A stretch of 15,205 nucleotides of DNA from JBBSOW01 sp038259365 (GCA_038259365.1 JBBSOW010000073.1:1-15205), one strand, 5' to 3'. Shown: positions 1 through 7,188, counted from the first letter of the stretch. The notes: a model not told the origin generated them from the letters alone. Numbers and translations are program-made.

Positions 1-135
1 CAAAAACCGAACCAGCCTCAGGCCGGCTTGGCCAAAAACCGAACCAGCCTCAGGCCGGCTTGGCCAAAAACCGAACCAGCCTCAGGCCGGCTTGGCCAAA
101 AACCGAACCAGCCTCAGGCCGGCTGGGCCAAAAAC
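1..135. repeat. 32-bp tandem repeat, four copies plus a partial fifth, open to the left
   Basis: Units run at 1-32, 33-64, 65-96 and 97-128, and the first 7 bases of a fifth unit (CAAAAAC) lie at 129-135. The first three units are identical. The fourth differs by one base (T to G at 125). There are no spacers between units. The array begins at the window edge, so its true length is unknown. It ends 7 bp from the rnd stop codon. The period of 32 is not a multiple of three and no convincing gene covers it, so it is probably non-coding. Each unit read on the minus strand carries a hairpin followed by a T run (see the terminator entry). Confidence 0.95.
97..128 (-). terminator. Candidate intrinsic terminator of rnd, the repeat unit nearest the gene
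   Basis: On the minus strand, which is the sense of rnd, this unit reads CCAGCC, a 7-nt loop, then GGCTGG, then TTCGGTTTTTG. That is a perfect 6-bp GC-rich stem followed by an interrupted T tract, as expected of an intrinsic terminator. It lies 15 to 46 bases past the rnd stop codon. The three further units carry the same hairpin with one bulged A (CCAAGCC against GGCTGG) and the same T tract, so they could act as back-up terminators in series. Function is inferred from the fold only; the T tract is broken by CGG. Confidence 0.5.
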
Positions 136-142
136 GTCAATG

Positions 143-1459
143 TCAATCTTGAGTGGAGCGGAAGGCCCGGACTATTTCGGGGGTGGCCAGTTCCCGCTGC
201 CAGGGACGCGCCCCGAGCCCGGCCAGGCGCTCGTCGACGGCATCGGCATCCATGGGCTGGGGTGGGGCCCAGGCGAGCTGGCGAAGGAAGTCCGGGGTCA
301 GCAGGTTCTCCACCGGGAGCTGTGCCCTCTCGGCCAGGCTGATCATCGCCTCGCGGGCGGCGGAGAACCTCGCGTGCGCAGCCGGGTTCTTGTTGGCCCA
401 GGTTTTGGTCGGGGGGAGCTCATCGGTGCTAGCACGGACGCTCGGCAGCTCGGCCGCGGTGAGATCGGCGGCGCGCTGCAGCGCGGCCAGCCAGTTGGTC
501 TCGAAGCGCTTGGCGGTGCGGCGGTTGAATCCGGCGATGGAGCGCAGTTGGGGACGTCCGACGACCGCTTTCGCGCCCAGCCCGCCAGCGTCGGCGATCG
601 CCCTGTCCGGCACGATGCGGCCGGGGGCCGTGTCGGACTTGCGGGCGAGGGCGTCGCGCTCCAGCCAGAGTTCGCGCACGGCCGCGAGTCCGCGGGGGGT
701 GCGCACCGCGTGTATCCCCGAGGTCCTGCGCCACGGCTCGGCCCGCGGCGGGCGGGGGTCCCCGCTGTGGGCGGCCAGGTAGGCGAACTCCTGTTCGGCC
801 CACTCGCGCTTGCCCGCCTCGTCCAGCCTCGCGGCCAGCTTCTCGCGGAGTTCGATGAGGAGCTCGACGTCGAGGGCGGCGTAGTTCAGCCATTGCTCGG
901 GCAGCGGCCGGGTGGACCAGTTGGCCGCCGAATGCTCCTTGAGCAGCCGAACACCGAAAGCGTTCTCGACAAGCGTGCCCAAGGCGACGCGCGGATCGCC
1001 GAGCAGCCGGGCGGCGAGTTCGGTGTCGAAGAGCCTCTGCGGGACGAGGTTGATCTCGACCAGACACGGCAGGTCTTGGCTGGCCGCGTGGACGATCCAC
1101 TCGGCGTCGACGATGGCCGACCCGAGCGCGGAAAGGTCCGCCTCGCCCTCGCCGGGGCGGAAGGCGACGGGATCGATGAGGGCGGTGCCCGCGCCTTGCC
1201 GGCGGAGCTGGATCAGGTAGGCCCGCGCAGAGTACCGAAAGCCGTGCGCCCGCTCGGCGTCCACGGCCACGGGCCCGGTGCCGGCGGCAAACCGCTCGAT
1301 GGTGGCGGACAGGCTGGCCTCGTCGTCGACGAGGTCGGGCACCCCGTCGGCCGGGGAATCGAGGATCGGCAGCTCTTCGGCAGGCTCCTTGGCCGGGTCT
1401 GCCGAGCCGGGACTCGTCGGCGGGCCGCTCTGAGCGCTCGGGTAAGACGGTGACGTCAT
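143..1459 (-). CDS. rnd: Ribonuclease D family 3'-5' exoribonuclease with HRDC domain
   Basis: This 438-residue protein is a DEDD-type 3'-5' exonuclease of the RNase D group, which trims 3' ends of stable RNAs such as tRNA precursors. The exonuclease domain spans roughly residues 40-225. Motif Exo I is D67-A-E69, Exo II includes D129 (HAASQD), and Exo III is Y193-x3-D197. An HRDC nucleic-acid-binding region follows at about 255-335, with a second helical region to the C terminus, as in actinobacterial members. The ATG at 1459 was chosen because conserved sequence begins only after about residue 40 and the open frame upstream runs into the DUF3000 gene. It starts 8 bp after the DUF3000 stop, so the two genes are probably co-transcribed. 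The first 40 residues are rich in Pro and Ser and look disordered. The gene ends in front of the tandem repeat. Confidence 0.93.
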   Translation of the reverse strand: MTSPSYPSAQSGPPTSPGSADPAKEPAEELPILDSPADGVPDLVDDEASLSATIERFAAGTGPVAVDAERAHGFRYSARAYLIQLRRQGAGTALIDPVAFRPGEGEADLSALGSAIVDAEWIVHAASQDLPCLVEINLVPQRLFDTELAARLLGDPRVALGTLVENAFGVRLLKEHSAANWSTRPLPEQWLNYAALDVELLIELREKLAARLDEAGKREWAEQEFAYLAAHSGDPRPPRAEPWRRTSGIHAVRTPRGLAAVRELWLERDALARKSDTAPGRIVPDRAIADAGGLGAKAVVGRPQLRSIAGFNRRTAKRFETNWLAALQRAADLTAAELPSVRASTDELPPTKTWANKNPAAHARFSAAREAMISLAERAQLPVENLLTPDFLRQLAWAPPQPMDADAVDERLAGLGARPWQRELATPEIVRAFRSTQD

Positions 1460-1467
1460 CTCTGCGC

Positions 1468-2073
1468 CTAAGCCTGACCGTGAAGTCGCTGGGGGCTCCC
1501 CGGGCGGAGCGAGGCCACACCGTCGGGAAGGGTGGGCAGACCGGCGGTGGTGCACAACAGTTCGGCCCACGCGTCCAGGTGGGCGGCCAGGCCGCGACCC
1601 CGATCGAGGACGGGAGTCCAGGAGGCGCGGATCTCCACCTCGGCGCTCGGCGGATCTTCGGCCATGGCGCCGAAGGAGGCACTGCACACGGCGGTGACGG
1701 TTCCGCTGGGGGCGACGTATTCTGCGCCGTGGCTGGCCAGCGAATCGGTCAACCACGACCAGCCGACCTCGGCGATGAGGGGATCGGTGGCCATCTCGGG
1801 GTCGACGCGGGAGCGGGCGAAGGAGACGAGCCGGAAGATGCCCTCCCAGGCGTCGTTGCCGGCCGGATCGTGCAACAGGATCAGCCGGCCCGAGCCGAGC
1901 TCCTCATCACCGACGACGACATCGGCCGTCATCGCGCTCGAATACGGCGCGATTCGGGTGGGGGCAGGGATCTCGGCCACCTCGAGTTCGCTTCGCCAGG
2001 AAACGTGCGAAAACTCGGCCAGTGCCCGAGTGAACTCGGTCGGGGCCGCCCTCAAGTCTGTGCTGGCGCTCAC
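1468..2073 (-). CDS. DUF3000 domain-containing protein
   Basis: This 201-residue protein matches the actinobacterial DUF3000 family over almost its full length. The most recognisable stretch is around residues 68-110 (LLHDPAGNDAWEGIFRLVSF and the following DPEMATDPLIAEVGWSWL). The family has no known function. There is no signal peptide or clear membrane helix, so it is probably cytosolic. The family typically sits upstream of rnd, as here (8-bp gap), and divergent from hemE. The start is a GTG at 2073. No Shine-Dalgarno sequence is visible, but a TAGGCT -10 box ends 6 bases upstream, which suggests a leaderless mRNA. The identification rests on recall of the family pattern, supported by the neighbourhood. 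Confidence 0.85.
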   Translation of the reverse strand: MSASTDLRAAPTEFTRALAEFSHVSWRSELEVAEIPAPTRIAPYSSAMTADVVVGDEELGSGRLILLHDPAGNDAWEGIFRLVSFARSRVDPEMATDPLIAEVGWSWLTDSLASHGAEYVAPSGTVTAVCSASFGAMAEDPPSAEVEIRASWTPVLDRGRGLAAHLDAWAELLCTTAGLPTLPDGVASLRPGSPQRLHGQA

Positions 2074-2079
2074 TCTGTG

Positions 2080-2085
2080 AGCCTA
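2080..2085 (-). promoter_or_regulatory. -10 box (TAGGCT) for the DUF3000-rnd operon, probably leaderless
   Basis: On the minus strand the hexamer TAGGCT fits the actinobacterial TAnnnT -10 pattern. Only six bases separate it from the GTG start at 2073, so transcription would begin at or next to the start codon. No good -35 element is visible 16-18 bp upstream. The same hexamer occurs upstream of hemQ and the LigD-type gene. Confidence 0.55.
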
Positions 2086-2128
2086 AGATGCCGACCCCGC
2101 CAAACCCGTGAGGACTCGCCGGAGTGGG

Positions 2129-2134
2129 TAAGGT
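2129..2134 (+). promoter_or_regulatory. -10 box (TAAGGT) for hemE, probably leaderless
   Basis: TAAGGT fits the TAnnnT -10 pattern and ends eight bases before the hemE GTG at 2143. That spacing would put the transcript start at the start codon. The 69-bp interval between the divergent DUF3000 and hemE starts thus holds two back-to-back -10 boxes about 44 bp apart. No convincing -35 element is visible. Confidence 0.5.
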
Positions 2135-2142
2135 GGGCGGTT

Positions 2143-3237
2143 GTGACCAGCCCTCAGACGAATGCCCCCGGCACGACGAACACGACCAGCACGTTCCTCG
2201 CCGCCTGCCGATCCCAGCCCGTCGAGCACACCCCTGTGTGGTTCATGCGCCAGGCGGGACGCTCGCTGCCGGAGTACAAGAAGATCCGGACCGGCACGAC
2301 CATGTTGGAGGCCTGCAACACCCCCGAGCTCGTGGCCGAGATAACGCTGCAACCCGTGCGGCGCTACGGGGTCGACGCCGCGGTGTTCTACTCAGACATC
2401 ATGGTGCCGTTGAAGGCGGCCGGCATCGATCTCGACATCGTCGCCGGCACCGGCCCGGTGATCGCCGAGCCCATCCGCAACCGCGCCGACATCGAACGGC
2501 TGCCCGAGCTCGACCCGAGTGCCTTGGCGCCGATCGCCGCCGCCGTCAAGCTGACCGTGGCCGAACTGGGCTCAACGCCGCTGCTCGGCTTCGCCGGCGC
2601 ATCGTTCACCCTGGCGAGCTATCTCATCGAAGGCGGCCCGAGCAAGGACTACGCCAAGACGAAGGCGCTGATGGTGGGCGATCCGCACAGCTGGCACGCG
2701 TTGTGCGCCAAGCTGGCCGAGATCTCCGCGACATTCCTGACCGCTCAGGTGCAGGCGGGCGCGCGGGGGGTTCAGCTCTTCGATTCGTGGGTGGGCAGCC
2801 TCTGCGCCGAGGACTACCGCACCTTCGTGCAACCGCACTCGGCCAGCATTTTGAGCAAAGTAGGCGAACTCGGCGTGCCACGGATCCACTTCGGCGTCGG
2901 CGCCGGTGAGTTGTTGACCGACCTCGCCGATGCGGGCGCCGACGTCGTGGGCGTGGATTGGCGCATCTCGCTGGCGGAGGCGAACCGTCGACTCGGCGGC
3001 CGCTACCCGCTCCAAGGCAACCTCGATCCCGCCCTGTTGGGGGCGCCCTGGTCGGTGCTCGAGGAACGGGTCCGAGCCATCTGCGCCTCGGGGGCGCAGG
3101 CTCCGGGCCACATCTTCAACCTCGGGCACGGGGTGCCGCCAACCGCCGACCCCGAGGTGCTGGGCCGCATCGTGACGCTCGTCCAGTCCCTTCCGGCGGC
3201 CGATCGCACACCGGCGCCCGTGGCCTCATCCGCGTAG
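2143..3237 (+). CDS. hemE: Uroporphyrinogen decarboxylase
   Basis: HemE removes four acetate carboxyl groups from uroporphyrinogen III to give coproporphyrinogen III in the cytosol. This is the last step shared by the classical and coproporphyrin-dependent heme routes. The 364-residue product is close to the usual family length of about 350. It has the N-terminal signature FMRQAGRSLPEY (residues 34-45) with substrate-binding R36 and R40, and the catalytic aspartate D85 in FYSDIMV. It also has the GFAGASFTLASYLIEGG stretch and the C-terminal NLGHGVPP motif. The GTG at 2143 was chosen because the family begins shortly before the FMRQAGR motif and a -10 box lies eight bases upstream; the much longer open frame upstream is unrelated. 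hemY and hemQ often follow hemE in actinobacteria, but here a cupin gene follows, 74 bp downstream. Confidence 0.96.
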   Translation: MTSPQTNAPGTTNTTSTFLAACRSQPVEHTPVWFMRQAGRSLPEYKKIRTGTTMLEACNTPELVAEITLQPVRRYGVDAAVFYSDIMVPLKAAGIDLDIVAGTGPVIAEPIRNRADIERLPELDPSALAPIAAAVKLTVAELGSTPLLGFAGASFTLASYLIEGGPSKDYAKTKALMVGDPHSWHALCAKLAEISATFLTAQVQAGARGVQLFDSWVGSLCAEDYRTFVQPHSASILSKVGELGVPRIHFGVGAGELLTDLADAGADVVGVDWRISLAEANRRLGGRYPLQGNLDPALLGAPWSVLEERVRAICASGAQAPGHIFNLGHGVPPTADPEVLGRIVTLVQSLPAADRTPAPVASSA

Positions 3238-3259
3238 GCCATGATGGGCACCACCTAGC

Positions 3260-3297
3260 CACGCCAGCCGAATCTCACCACGCCAGCCGAATCTCAC
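3260..3297 (+). repeat. Perfect 19-bp tandem duplication in the cupin leader
   Basis: CACGCCAGCCGAATCTCAC occurs at 3260-3278 and again, without a gap, at 3279-3297. It sits between the hemE stop and the cupin ribosome binding site, and the second copy ends three bases before the GGAG. It may be a recent slippage duplication or a double binding site in the cupin leader. No clear -10 box for a separate cupin promoter is visible in this interval. Confidence 0.9.
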
Positions 3298-3300
3298 TCC

Positions 3301-3305
3301 GGAGA
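3301..3305 (+). promoter_or_regulatory. Ribosome binding site fixing the TTG start of the cupin gene
   Basis: GGAGA lies seven bases (counted from GGAG) before TTG at 3312. It is the only good Shine-Dalgarno match in the region and supports the rare TTG start. Confidence 0.75.
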
Positions 3306-3311
3306 ACTACC

Positions 3312-3734
3312 TTGTCTTCTCGAATCACCGATCACGGACCACAGCCGCACGTTCTCGACATCGAGGCTGCGACGCTGGAGAACACCGACTACCGACAGAC
3401 GGCGTGGACGGGAAAAAACCTCCAGTTGACGGTGATGGCGATCGCGCCCGGGGACGACATCGGCCTCGAGGTGCACGAGGACCACGATCAGTTCCTCCGC
3501 GTCGAGGAGGGCAAGGGGCGGGTGCAGATGGGACCCGCCGAGGACGATCTCAGCTTCGACGAAGAGGTGGAAGACGACTGGGTGGTGCTGGTGCCAGCGG
3601 GCAGCTGGCACAACATCACCAACATCGGGGACGAGCCCCTCAAGGTGTACTCCCTGTACTCACCGCCGGAGCATCCACACGGCACCGTGCACGCGACCAA
3701 GGCCGAATCCGACGCCGACGAGCACGATCACTAA
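3312..3734 (+). CDS. Small single-domain cupin protein
   Basis: The 140-residue product is a one-domain cupin of unknown specificity. Cupin motif 1 lies around residues 51-67 (GLEVHEDHDQFLRVEEG), with H55, H58 and E65 as likely metal ligands. The spacing is HxxH rather than the canonical HxH. Motif 2 lies around 94-103 (VPAGSWHNIT), with H100. The tail is typical of a widespread small-cupin family (YSPPEHPHGTVHATKAE) and ends in an acidic, His-rich stretch. The start is TTG at 3312, preceded by GGAGA at 3301-3305 with seven bases between GGAG and the TTG; no better start lies upstream before hemE. The stop codon overlaps that of the convergent MFS gene by 4 bp. The gene may be read through from hemE. 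Its substrate cannot be deduced from the sequence. Confidence 0.88.
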   Translation: MSSRITDHGPQPHVLDIEAATLENTDYRQTAWTGKNLQLTVMAIAPGDDIGLEVHEDHDQFLRVEEGKGRVQMGPAEDDLSFDEEVEDDWVVLVPAGSWHNITNIGDEPLKVYSLYSPPEHPHGTVHATKAESDADEHDH

Positions 3735-5047
3735 GCACGCGGGGGGCGGATCAGCACCGCCGCGAGGGTGATGAGTCCGGCGATCACGGCGCCGCCGAGG
3801 GCGAGCACGGGATAACCGCCGGTGCCCAACACCACCCCGGCCAGGGCCCCGGTGAGCGCCCCGGTCATGCCCATGGCGAAGTCGGCGAAGCCCTGGGCGG
3901 TGGGCCGTTCGGCCACCGGGAGGGCGTTGACGAGCAGGGTCGAGCCCGCCACCAAGGTGCACGACCACCCGAGCCCGAGCGTGAAGAGCGCGACGGCCAG
4001 CAGCGGCGACATGCCCGGCTGCGAGGTCGAGGCGAGCAGCGAGGCCCCCATCAGGATGAGCGAACCGGTGATCGCGACGGCGCGTCCCCCCAAGCGATCG
4101 ACCGCGAGACCGGTGAGCGGGGAAAGCGCGTACATCCCGAGGATGTGCACGCTGATCACCAGCCCGACCAGTCGCAGGCTCGCGTTGCCGTGGGTCATGT
4201 GGATGGGGGTCATCACCATCACCGCGATCATCACGCCGTGGCCCAGGGCCATCGTCACCAGGCCGAGCAGCGCACCCCGGTGGGCGAGCACCGAGCGAAC
4301 GCCGTCGCGAAAGGTGCCCCGGCTGCTCCTGGTGGCCGGCGGCCGTGCTTCGGGCTCGTCGAAGGCAGCGGATTGGGCCACCGTCAATGGATCCGGGCGC
4401 AGGAAGGTGTGCAGGATGACGATCGCGCCCGCGAACCCGAGTGCGCCGCCCAGGAAGGCGCCTCCGTAGCTTGGCAAACCCCATTGACCGGTCACGGCCT
4501 CGATGGGGGAGACCAGGTTGGGGCCGGCCACCGAACCGATCGTGGTGGCCCACACGACGATCGAGAGGTCGCGCCCGCGGTGTCGCGGTGCGGCGAGATC
4601 CGCCGCGGCGTAGCGGGCTTGGCTGTTCGAGGTGGTGCCGCCGCCGACGAGGAAGCTGCCCACCAGCATCAGGGCGAAGCTGCCGAGCTGCGCGGCCAAG
4701 ACGACGATGAGGGCCCCGGCCAGCGCCACCGCATAGCCCAGCATCAACCCGGGGCGGCGGCCCCGCGCGGCCATTAGCCGGGAGACCGGGATCGCGATCA
4801 CGGCCCCGCCCAACACCTGGAAGGTGGTGCCGAAGCCCGCGAGGGTCTCGCTGCCCGAGAGCTCGAGGGCCAGCAACGACATCACCGCGATGCCGGTGGC
4901 GATCCCCATCCCGCCCAGGATCTGCGAGCTGACCAGCGTGCGCAGGGTGCGCACCTGCAGCGAGCTCAGCTGCGGCAACGCGCTCGAGTCACCCGCCTCG
5001 GCACGACGGGTCGGCGCGGCTTCATTCGTCGGCGGCAAGGTCGCCAT
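3731..5047 (-). CDS. MFS transporter, probable 12-helix exporter
   Basis: This 438-residue protein has about twelve hydrophobic helices and a soluble N-terminal tail of roughly 35 residues, as in the major facilitator superfamily. A degenerate motif A follows helix 2 (SRLMAARGRRPGLMLG), and a charged central loop near residues 225-250 separates the two halves. Substrate is unknown; the overall look is of a proton-coupled drug- or metabolite-efflux type. The ATG at 5047 has a purine-rich GGGGAGGGAG directly upstream. The start lies 26 bp inside the end of the glycerophosphotransferase gene, so translation is probably coupled. The stop overlaps that of the convergent cupin gene by 4 bp, leaving no room for a terminator between them. 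Linkage to an envelope-polymer enzyme could mean a role in envelope metabolism, but nothing in the protein shows this. Confidence 0.9.
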   Translation of the reverse strand: MATLPPTNEAAPTRRAEAGDSSALPQLSSLQVRTLRTLVSSQILGGMGIATGIAVMSLLALELSGSETLAGFGTTFQVLGGAVIAIPVSRLMAARGRRPGLMLGYAVALAGALIVVLAAQLGSFALMLVGSFLVGGGTTSNSQARYAAADLAAPRHRGRDLSIVVWATTIGSVAGPNLVSPIEAVTGQWGLPSYGGAFLGGALGFAGAIVILHTFLRPDPLTVAQSAAFDEPEARPPATRSSRGTFRDGVRSVLAHRGALLGLVTMALGHGVMIAVMVMTPIHMTHGNASLRLVGLVISVHILGMYALSPLTGLAVDRLGGRAVAITGSLILMGASLLASTSQPGMSPLLAVALFTLGLGWSCTLVAGSTLLVNALPVAERPTAQGFADFAMGMTGALTGALAGVVLGTGGYPVLALGGAVIAGLITLAAVLIRPPRA

Positions 5048-7010
5048 CTCCCTCCCCGGGATCGACGTCGCGGGCCGCGGCGTCGGACGGCGCGCCCCGA
5101 ACCCGGAACTCGTTGGTGATCAGGGCTCGGTCGCGCTTGGCCTTCTCGATGATTCGTTCCGTGTTCTGGGTGAACGCCGCCATCGGGCCGTCGGGCAGGT
5201 CCCCGAGCACGTACCGCTTCATCTCTCGACGCTCTTTCGCCATCGAATCGGCGCCGAACGCGTCGGCGAAGACGGCCGCGAAGTTCGTGAGGTCAGACTC
5301 GAGGATGTAGGAGGTGCGTTGGGTAGGAAACGTGTCCTTGAAGCGGGGCACCGGGAGCTGGCGCGGATTGGTGACGATGAGCGGGCGTTCGGTGTAGAGG
5401 AAGTCGGTCACCACGCTGGAGATGTCGGAGAGCAAGACATCGGCCTGGGCGAAGCAGTCCAGCAGGCTTAGCGTCGGGCGATCGTCGACGCACAGGTGCC
5501 CGTGCGAGGCGGGAGCCGAGCGCAGGAGTTGCACGATCTCGGCGCTGGCCCGCTTCATCCCCGGACGCTGTGCGCCCGTGGCCGGATGCGGCTTGAACCA
5601 GATACGAACGTCGGGGTAGTGCTCCAAGACGGCGGCGATCATTGCGGGGCCCATCCGCTCCAGCGAGGAGTAGTTGGACTCCTCGTAGTAGCCCTCGAAG
5701 GTGGGGGCGTACAGCAGGGTGGGCCGGGCGTGCCCGAGCCGGCCGACGGGGAGGGACTCGACCTGGGGGCGGCCGACGATGCCGAAGTTGTTACGAAGGT
5801 GGACACCGGCGGCCGCGTAGCGATCGACGGCGGCCTGACCGGCCACCCACACCTCGTCGTAGACCCGCACCACCGGGTTGGCGCTGGTGGACTTGTCCGA
5901 GTCCCCGTGGTTGAGGAACACGTGTTTGATGCCGGCCTCGCGCTGCAGGTGCACGTTCTTGCCGGCGTTAGCGAGGTAGAATGCCACCTGGACGCTTGGG
6001 AGCACTAGGTCCTCGACGTGGCGGGTGCGGGGGGCGTAAACGATCGGGATGTCGGTGTCGACGATGAAGGGGAGGTGACTGGCCTCGCGGACGATCACGA
6101 AAGACGACTGCTGTAAGCGGCCGAAGATAGGCATCCACTGGTTCATGATTGTCTTGGACTGTCCCTCGCCTCCGCTCATGTAGATCAGGGCGACGGGCTG
6201 TTCAGCACCGATCTGAGCCCTGAGCTTCGCCTGCACCCCGTCTGCCTGCCGGGCTAGCCGACGAAGCTGAAGGGCCCGGAGCGTGGCTAGCACCAGCAGC
6301 CCGAGCACGCCGAGGCTCACCACGACCGCGCTCGCAATGGCTGCTGCGTGGGAGGTGAGCGCGGCCAGCAGCACGCCAAGCGCGACGGCCTCCACGGCGA
6401 GAGGCACAAAAGGAAAATCGCTTGCGCGCCCAAGAACTTTGGCGTATTCCAGGCTCTCTCGCGGCTGCGGTCCGCCCGGGCGGAACAGCAGGATGGGCTG
6501 CCTAGGCCCAATCCAGCGCGCCCCGACGAGGGCGCCGAACCACGACAGCTGCACAGCCAGGATCACGACGAGGTATCCGAAGAAGACCGCACCCCCGGGT
6601 TCGGCTGCGCAGCGGGCCAACAGCACCACAGCGAGCAAGGAACGGGCTAGGGACCGCGCAATGGCAGTGGCGCCTGACCGGGAGAGAATGGCCTCGTGTT
6701 TCGCCCGTACGCGTCTGCCCAACCCGTCCACCACCATGGCCAGCACGAACATCATCAGACCGAAGACGGCCCAACCGGCGACCGCCGCGATACCGAACAG
6801 GAGCATGCTGGCGCAAAACAGAGCCAGGTACCGGGTGCGCAGAAACTGGGTGACACCGACGGGTAGCCGCAACCGGCTCGAGCCGAGCATTGCCTCGGCC
6901 AGCCAGGCGCGCTCCCCCAGGATGAGGGGCTTGGCGCTGCCTTCGGTGGCTGACAGCAGGCCTGGGCCAGTGGTCTCAGGCTTGTCGGCTTTTTCGTGGA
7001 ACTCGGACAC
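5022..7010 (-). CDS. Membrane-anchored CDP-glycerol glycerophosphotransferase (TagB/TagF-like)
   Basis: Enzymes of this family transfer glycerol phosphate from CDP-glycerol to a lipid-linked acceptor or growing poly(glycerol phosphate) chain at the inner membrane face. The 662-residue product has an N-terminal half with about five or six hydrophobic segments (near 61-97, 120-134, 141-161, 200-219 and 225-246). The glycerophosphotransferase domain covers roughly 272-625. Visible motifs are NHGDSDK with H368, LLYAPTFEGYYEE (432-444), WFKPHP with H475, and DISSVVTDFLYTERPLIVTNP (529-549). The two histidines match those conserved in TagF. The C terminus is acidic. An in-frame TTG pair lies 27 bp upstream, but GTG at 7010 has AGGAG seven bases away and is preferred. 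The MFS gene overlaps its 3' end. Fusion of membrane helices to the catalytic domain differs from the peripheral Bacillus enzymes. Confidence 0.9.
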   Translation of the reverse strand: MSEFHEKADKPETTGPGLLSATEGSAKPLILGERAWLAEAMLGSSRLRLPVGVTQFLRTRYLALFCASMLLFGIAAVAGWAVFGLMMFVLAMVVDGLGRRVRAKHEAILSRSGATAIARSLARSLLAVVLLARCAAEPGGAVFFGYLVVILAVQLSWFGALVGARWIGPRQPILLFRPGGPQPRESLEYAKVLGRASDFPFVPLAVEAVALGVLLAALTSHAAAIASAVVVSLGVLGLLVLATLRALQLRRLARQADGVQAKLRAQIGAEQPVALIYMSGGEGQSKTIMNQWMPIFGRLQQSSFVIVREASHLPFIVDTDIPIVYAPRTRHVEDLVLPSVQVAFYLANAGKNVHLQREAGIKHVFLNHGDSDKSTSANPVVRVYDEVWVAGQAAVDRYAAAGVHLRNNFGIVGRPQVESLPVGRLGHARPTLLYAPTFEGYYEESNYSSLERMGPAMIAAVLEHYPDVRIWFKPHPATGAQRPGMKRASAEIVQLLRSAPASHGHLCVDDRPTLSLLDCFAQADVLLSDISSVVTDFLYTERPLIVTNPRQLPVPRFKDTFPTQRTSYILESDLTNFAAVFADAFGADSMAKERREMKRYVLGDLPDGPMAAFTQNTERIIEKAKRDRALITNEFRVRGAPSDAAARDVDPGEGDGDLAADE

Positions 7011-7017
7011 TACGGGT

Positions 7018-7022
7018 CTCCT
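7018..7022 (-). promoter_or_regulatory. Ribosome binding site deciding the glycerophosphotransferase start
   Basis: AGGAG on the minus strand lies seven bases before GTG at 7010. The alternative TTG codons at 7037 and 7034 have no such site, and the AGGAG would fall inside their reading frame. A CATACT hexamer at 7057-7052 is a possible -10 box for this gene. Confidence 0.75.
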
Positions 7023-7106
7023 GAAAATCGTCAACAACCTGAACGATCTACAGTATGGCTGATGCGTTGGCGTTCACCAGCGAGGCGCTCCGGATCCCCT
7101 TTGCCC

Positions 7107-7152
7107 ATCGATCTCCCTTTACCCGATCGATCTCCTTGGAGCTGGCTAGGCT
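7107..7152 (+). promoter_or_regulatory. hemQ promoter region: TAGGCT -10 box and two direct repeats
   Basis: TAGGCT at 7147-7152 fits the actinobacterial -10 pattern and would start transcription about 30 bases before the hemQ ATG. Upstream, the decamer ATCGATCTCC occurs at 7107-7116 and again at 7126-7135, 19 bp apart and so on nearly the same helix face. The second copy overlaps where a -35 element would be. That arrangement would suit a repressor or activator, but no known operator is recognised. Confidence 0.45.
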
Positions 7153-7188
7153 GGGGGCATTCGTCGTCGAGAAAGAGAGCATTCCCCC

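Noticed and set aside
1..135. CRISPR array
   Set aside because: The 32-bp units are contiguous, with no unique spacers between them, and no cas gene is in the window.
92..1453. 453-codon plus-strand open frame over rnd
   Set aside because: It is antisense to a clear RNase D gene with intact DEDD motifs; its translation is Gly/Arg-rich without recognisable domains. High-GC sequence gives such shadow frames.
1450..2142. N-terminal extension of hemE by 231 codons
   Set aside because: The upstream frame is antisense to DUF3000 and resembles no HemE sequence; the family starts near the GTG at 2143.
3404..4777. 457-codon plus-strand open frame over the cupin and MFS genes
   Set aside because: The translation is a low-complexity Gly/Arg/His/Gln-rich product lying across two real genes, one of them on the opposite strand.
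7011..7037. TTG start of the glycerophosphotransferase at 7037
   Set aside because: No ribosome binding site precedes it, while AGGAG is correctly spaced before GTG at 7010 and would otherwise be coding.
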